From contig JAZNLM010000067.1 in NCBI GenBank assembly GCA_045579105.1, positions 1-5,904 of the forward strand: 5,904 nt of DNA, written 5' to 3'. The position numbers and the translations under genes are program-made. Positions 4,784-5,904 of this stretch are shown piece after piece. Below the pieces are notes generated by a model that ran no database searches, had not been told where the DNA came from, and saw only the letters and a list, made by a program, of their open reading frames with translations. Numbering within the stretch: position 1 is the stretch's first letter; each line of letters opens with the position of its first letter. The stretch comes from Flemingiibacterium sp045579105 (GTDB lineage: Bacteria > Bacillota > Clostridia > Oscillospirales > CAG-272).

Positions 4784-5302
4784 ATGGCAAGTGAGAAGAT
4801 TTTAACCCAGAAAAAGCAGATGGTTGCTGATCTGACTGAAAAGATTCAGGCAGCTCCCGCAGGCGTTATCGTTAATTATTCCGGTATCACCGTTGCAGAC
4901 GACACTACTCTCCGTGCGGCTCTCCGCAAGGCAGGCGTATCCTACAGCGTATATAAGAACTCGATCACCGGACGTGCTTGTGAAGCAGCAGGCTACGGCG
5001 ACCTTACAAAGGTCCTCGAAGGCATGACCGCTATCGCAGTTGCTACCGATGACCCCATCGCTCCTGCAAAGGTTCTTAAGGAATACGCAGACAAGATCGA
5101 GACATTCGAGCTTAAGGGCGGCTTCCTCGACGGTAAGGTACTTGACGCAAAGGGCGTTGAAGAACTCGCAGCAATCCCGTCGAAGCCCATACTCATCGGC
5201 AAGATGCTCGGTTCTATGCAGAAATCTCTTTACGGTCTTGCATACGTACTTCAGGCAAAGATCGACAAGGACGGCGGAGCAGAGGCTCCCGCAGAGGCGT
5301 AA
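4784..5302 (+). CDS. rplJ: Large-subunit ribosomal protein L10
   Basis: L10 anchors the flexible L7/L12 stalk to the 23S rRNA at the GTPase-associated centre and, with L12, represses its own operon through the leader. The 172-residue protein has the family's usual length. The N-terminal rRNA-binding domain includes the conserved start SEKILTQKKQMVADLTEKI (3-21), VNYSGITVADDTTLR (30-44) and YKNSITGRA (57-65). A GGFLDGK stretch (112-118) and PSKPILIGKMLGSM (132-145) lead into the C-terminal helix that binds L12 dimers. The tail is Ala/Glu-rich. The ATG at 4784 is chosen because GGAGGTG (4772-4778) stands five bases upstream; an earlier in-frame TTG at 4718 lies inside the attenuator and is not a plausible start. 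It is co-transcribed with rplL 65 bases downstream. No rplK-rplA pair precedes it. Confidence 0.98.
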   Translation: MASEKILTQKKQMVADLTEKIQAAPAGVIVNYSGITVADDTTLRAALRKAGVSYSVYKNSITGRACEAAGYGDLTKVLEGMTAIAVATDDPIAPAKVLKEYADKIETFELKGGFLDGKVLDAKGVEELAAIPSKPILIGKMLGSMQKSLYGLAYVLQAKIDKDGGAEAPAEA

Positions 5303-5311
5303 ATTCGCCCC

Positions 5312-5329
5312 GGTACACGTGCGTGTACC
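5312..5329 (+). promoter_or_regulatory. Intercistronic palindrome between rplJ and rplL
   Basis: GGTACAC (5312-5318) pairs with GTGTACC (5323-5329) around GTGC; the whole 18 bases are palindromic apart from the central pair. An A-rich stretch follows rather than a T-tract, so it is not a terminator on this strand. It may stabilise or process the mRNA so that L12, needed in several copies per ribosome, outlasts L10. This is inference. Confidence 0.5.
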
Positions 5330-5367
5330 AAAACAAAAAATATTATTAAATTTGGAGGTATTTTAAA

Positions 5368-5742
5368 ATGGCTACCGAAAAGACTACTAACATTCTTGAA
5401 GAAATCAAAGCTCTTACTATTCTCGAACTCGCAGACCTCGTTAAGGCTCTCGAGGAAGAGTTTGGCGTTTCCGCTGCTCCCGTAGCAGTTGCAGGCGCTG
5501 CTGCTCCCGCTGCTGCTGCAGCTGAGGAAAAGACCGAATTTGACGTTGTACTCACCGATGCTGGCGCTAACAAGCTTGCAGTTATCAAGGTTGTACGTGA
5601 GCTCACCGGTCTTGGCCTTAAGGACGCTAAGGACATGGTTGAGGGTGCTCCCAAGACCATTAAGGAAGGCGCTTCCAAGGAAGACGCTGAAGCTATCAAG
5701 GCTAAGCTTGCTGAAGTTGGCGCAACTGTTGAACTCGCTTAA
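5368..5742 (+). CDS. rplL: Large-subunit ribosomal protein L7/L12
   Basis: The stalk protein, present in several dimers on L10, recruits and activates translational GTPases. At 124 residues it has the normal length. Domains are canonical: N-terminal dimerisation and L10-binding domain (about 1-33, EEIKALTILELADLVKALEE), an Ala-rich flexible hinge (about 36-53) and the globular C-terminal domain (about 55-124). The latter contains KVVRELTGLGLKDAKDMVE (74-92) with the conserved factor-binding helix. GGAGG (5354-5358) lies nine bases before the ATG. The gene follows rplJ in the same transcript and ends in a terminator 28 bases after the stop. Codon choice is strongly biased (AAG for nearly all lysines), as expected for high expression. 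Confidence 0.99.
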   Translation: MATEKTTNILEEIKALTILELADLVKALEEEFGVSAAPVAVAGAAAPAAAAAEEKTEFDVVLTDAGANKLAVIKVVRELTGLGLKDAKDMVEGAPKTIKEGASKEDAEAIKAKLAEVGATVELA

Positions 5743-5770
5743 TTTTAAAGCACAGTTTAAAATGATTTTA

Positions 5771-5800
5771 AAGGCAGGACTTTCGGGTTCTGCTTTTTTT
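5771..5800 (+). terminator. Intrinsic terminator of the rplJ-rplL operon
   Basis: GCAGGAC (5774-5780) pairs with GTTCTGC (5787-5793) with one G-T wobble around a six-base loop, extended by A-T pairs, and seven T follow (5794-5800). A weaker AT-only inverted repeat, ATTTTAAA (5742-5749) with TTTAAAAT (5756-5763), lies just before it. The terminator implies that rpoB, if downstream, needs readthrough or its own promoter. Confidence 0.88.
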
Positions 5801-5853
5801 AATGCGTAATGCGTAATTCGGAATGCGTAATTCGGAATGCGTAATTCGGAATT
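5801..5853. repeat. Tandem 14-bp repeat, three perfect copies plus a partial
   Basis: The unit AATGCGTAATTCGG occurs perfectly at 5808-5821, 5822-5835 and 5836-5849. It is preceded by the half-unit AATGCGT (5801-5807) and followed by AATT. The array starts immediately after the terminator T-tract. The unit is not a multiple of three and lies outside any gene. Similar TAATGCGTAATTCGG-type strings are, from memory, common between genes in gut Clostridia, often at edges of MITE-like elements. Confidence 0.9.
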
Positions 5854-5862
5854 ATTTTATGA

Positions 5863-5904
5863 ATCTATATAGATATATCAAAAAGGCTCCTTCCGGGAGG
5901 GAAG
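5863..5904. mobile_element. Possible left part of a MITE-like dispersed repeat, cut by the window end
   Basis: An AT palindrome, ATCTATATAGAT (5863-5874), is followed by A5 and the GC-rich GGCTCCTTCCGGGAGGGAAG (5885-5904), in which CTCC can pair with GGAG. The sudden GC-rich, self-complementary sequence resembles the abundant GGCTCC...GGGAGG repeats of gut Clostridia as I remember them. Only the beginning is visible, so the assignment is tentative. Confidence 0.3.

Noticed and set aside
5346..5699. 117-codon open frame opposite rplL
   Set aside because: An Ala/Ser-rich shadow of the GC-biased rplL codons, without start signals.

Overview
The window looks like chromosomal housekeeping DNA from a low- to mid-GC Gram-positive bacterium, most likely a gut-type Clostridia (Oscillospirales/Ruminococcaceae-like). 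The evidence is strong GGAGG-type ribosome binding sites, consensus vegetative promoters, an AT-rich intergenic background, a zinc-ribbon L28, a short Firmicute-type glucose-6-phosphate isomerase and a Firmicute-type L10 leader. The genus cannot be read from the sequence.

Layout. Positions 1-2012 are read leftward: a small P-loop protein of unknown function (57-464) with its own promoter, and upstream of it pgi (648-1988, glucose-6-phosphate isomerase). A 0.5-kb AT-rich gap follows (1989-2502) with several inverted repeats, and it ends in a strong promoter for rpmB (2503-2691, ribosomal protein L28). rpmB is closed by a clear terminator, and a DUF6873/GME-fold-like gene (2760-3455) starts only 25 bases behind it with no evident promoter of its own. 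Positions 3456-3718 hold no credible gene. They contain a plausible promoter followed by a compact set of hairpins, which is the best candidate here for an undescribed small RNA. tcdA (3739-4458, leftward, tRNA t6A dehydratase) shares a divergent control region with the rplJ-rplL operon (L10 and L7/L12, 4784-5742).

The rplJ-rplL unit is the best-resolved part: a consensus promoter, an L10-leader three-way junction, an antiterminator/terminator switch, both genes with an intercistronic hairpin between them, and an intrinsic terminator. The sequence therefore predicts feedback attenuation of L10/L12 synthesis. rplK-rplA are not upstream and rpoB does not follow within the window, so the classic rplKA-rplJL-rpoBC cluster is interrupted on at least the upstream side.

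The right edge carries three perfect copies of a 14-bp tandem repeat, then an AT palindrome and a GC-rich segment that may be the start of a dispersed MITE-like repeat. I see no phage, CRISPR, toxin-antitoxin or transposase gene. The window is mostly ordinary, and its interest lies in RNA-level control and the unexplained intergenic structures.
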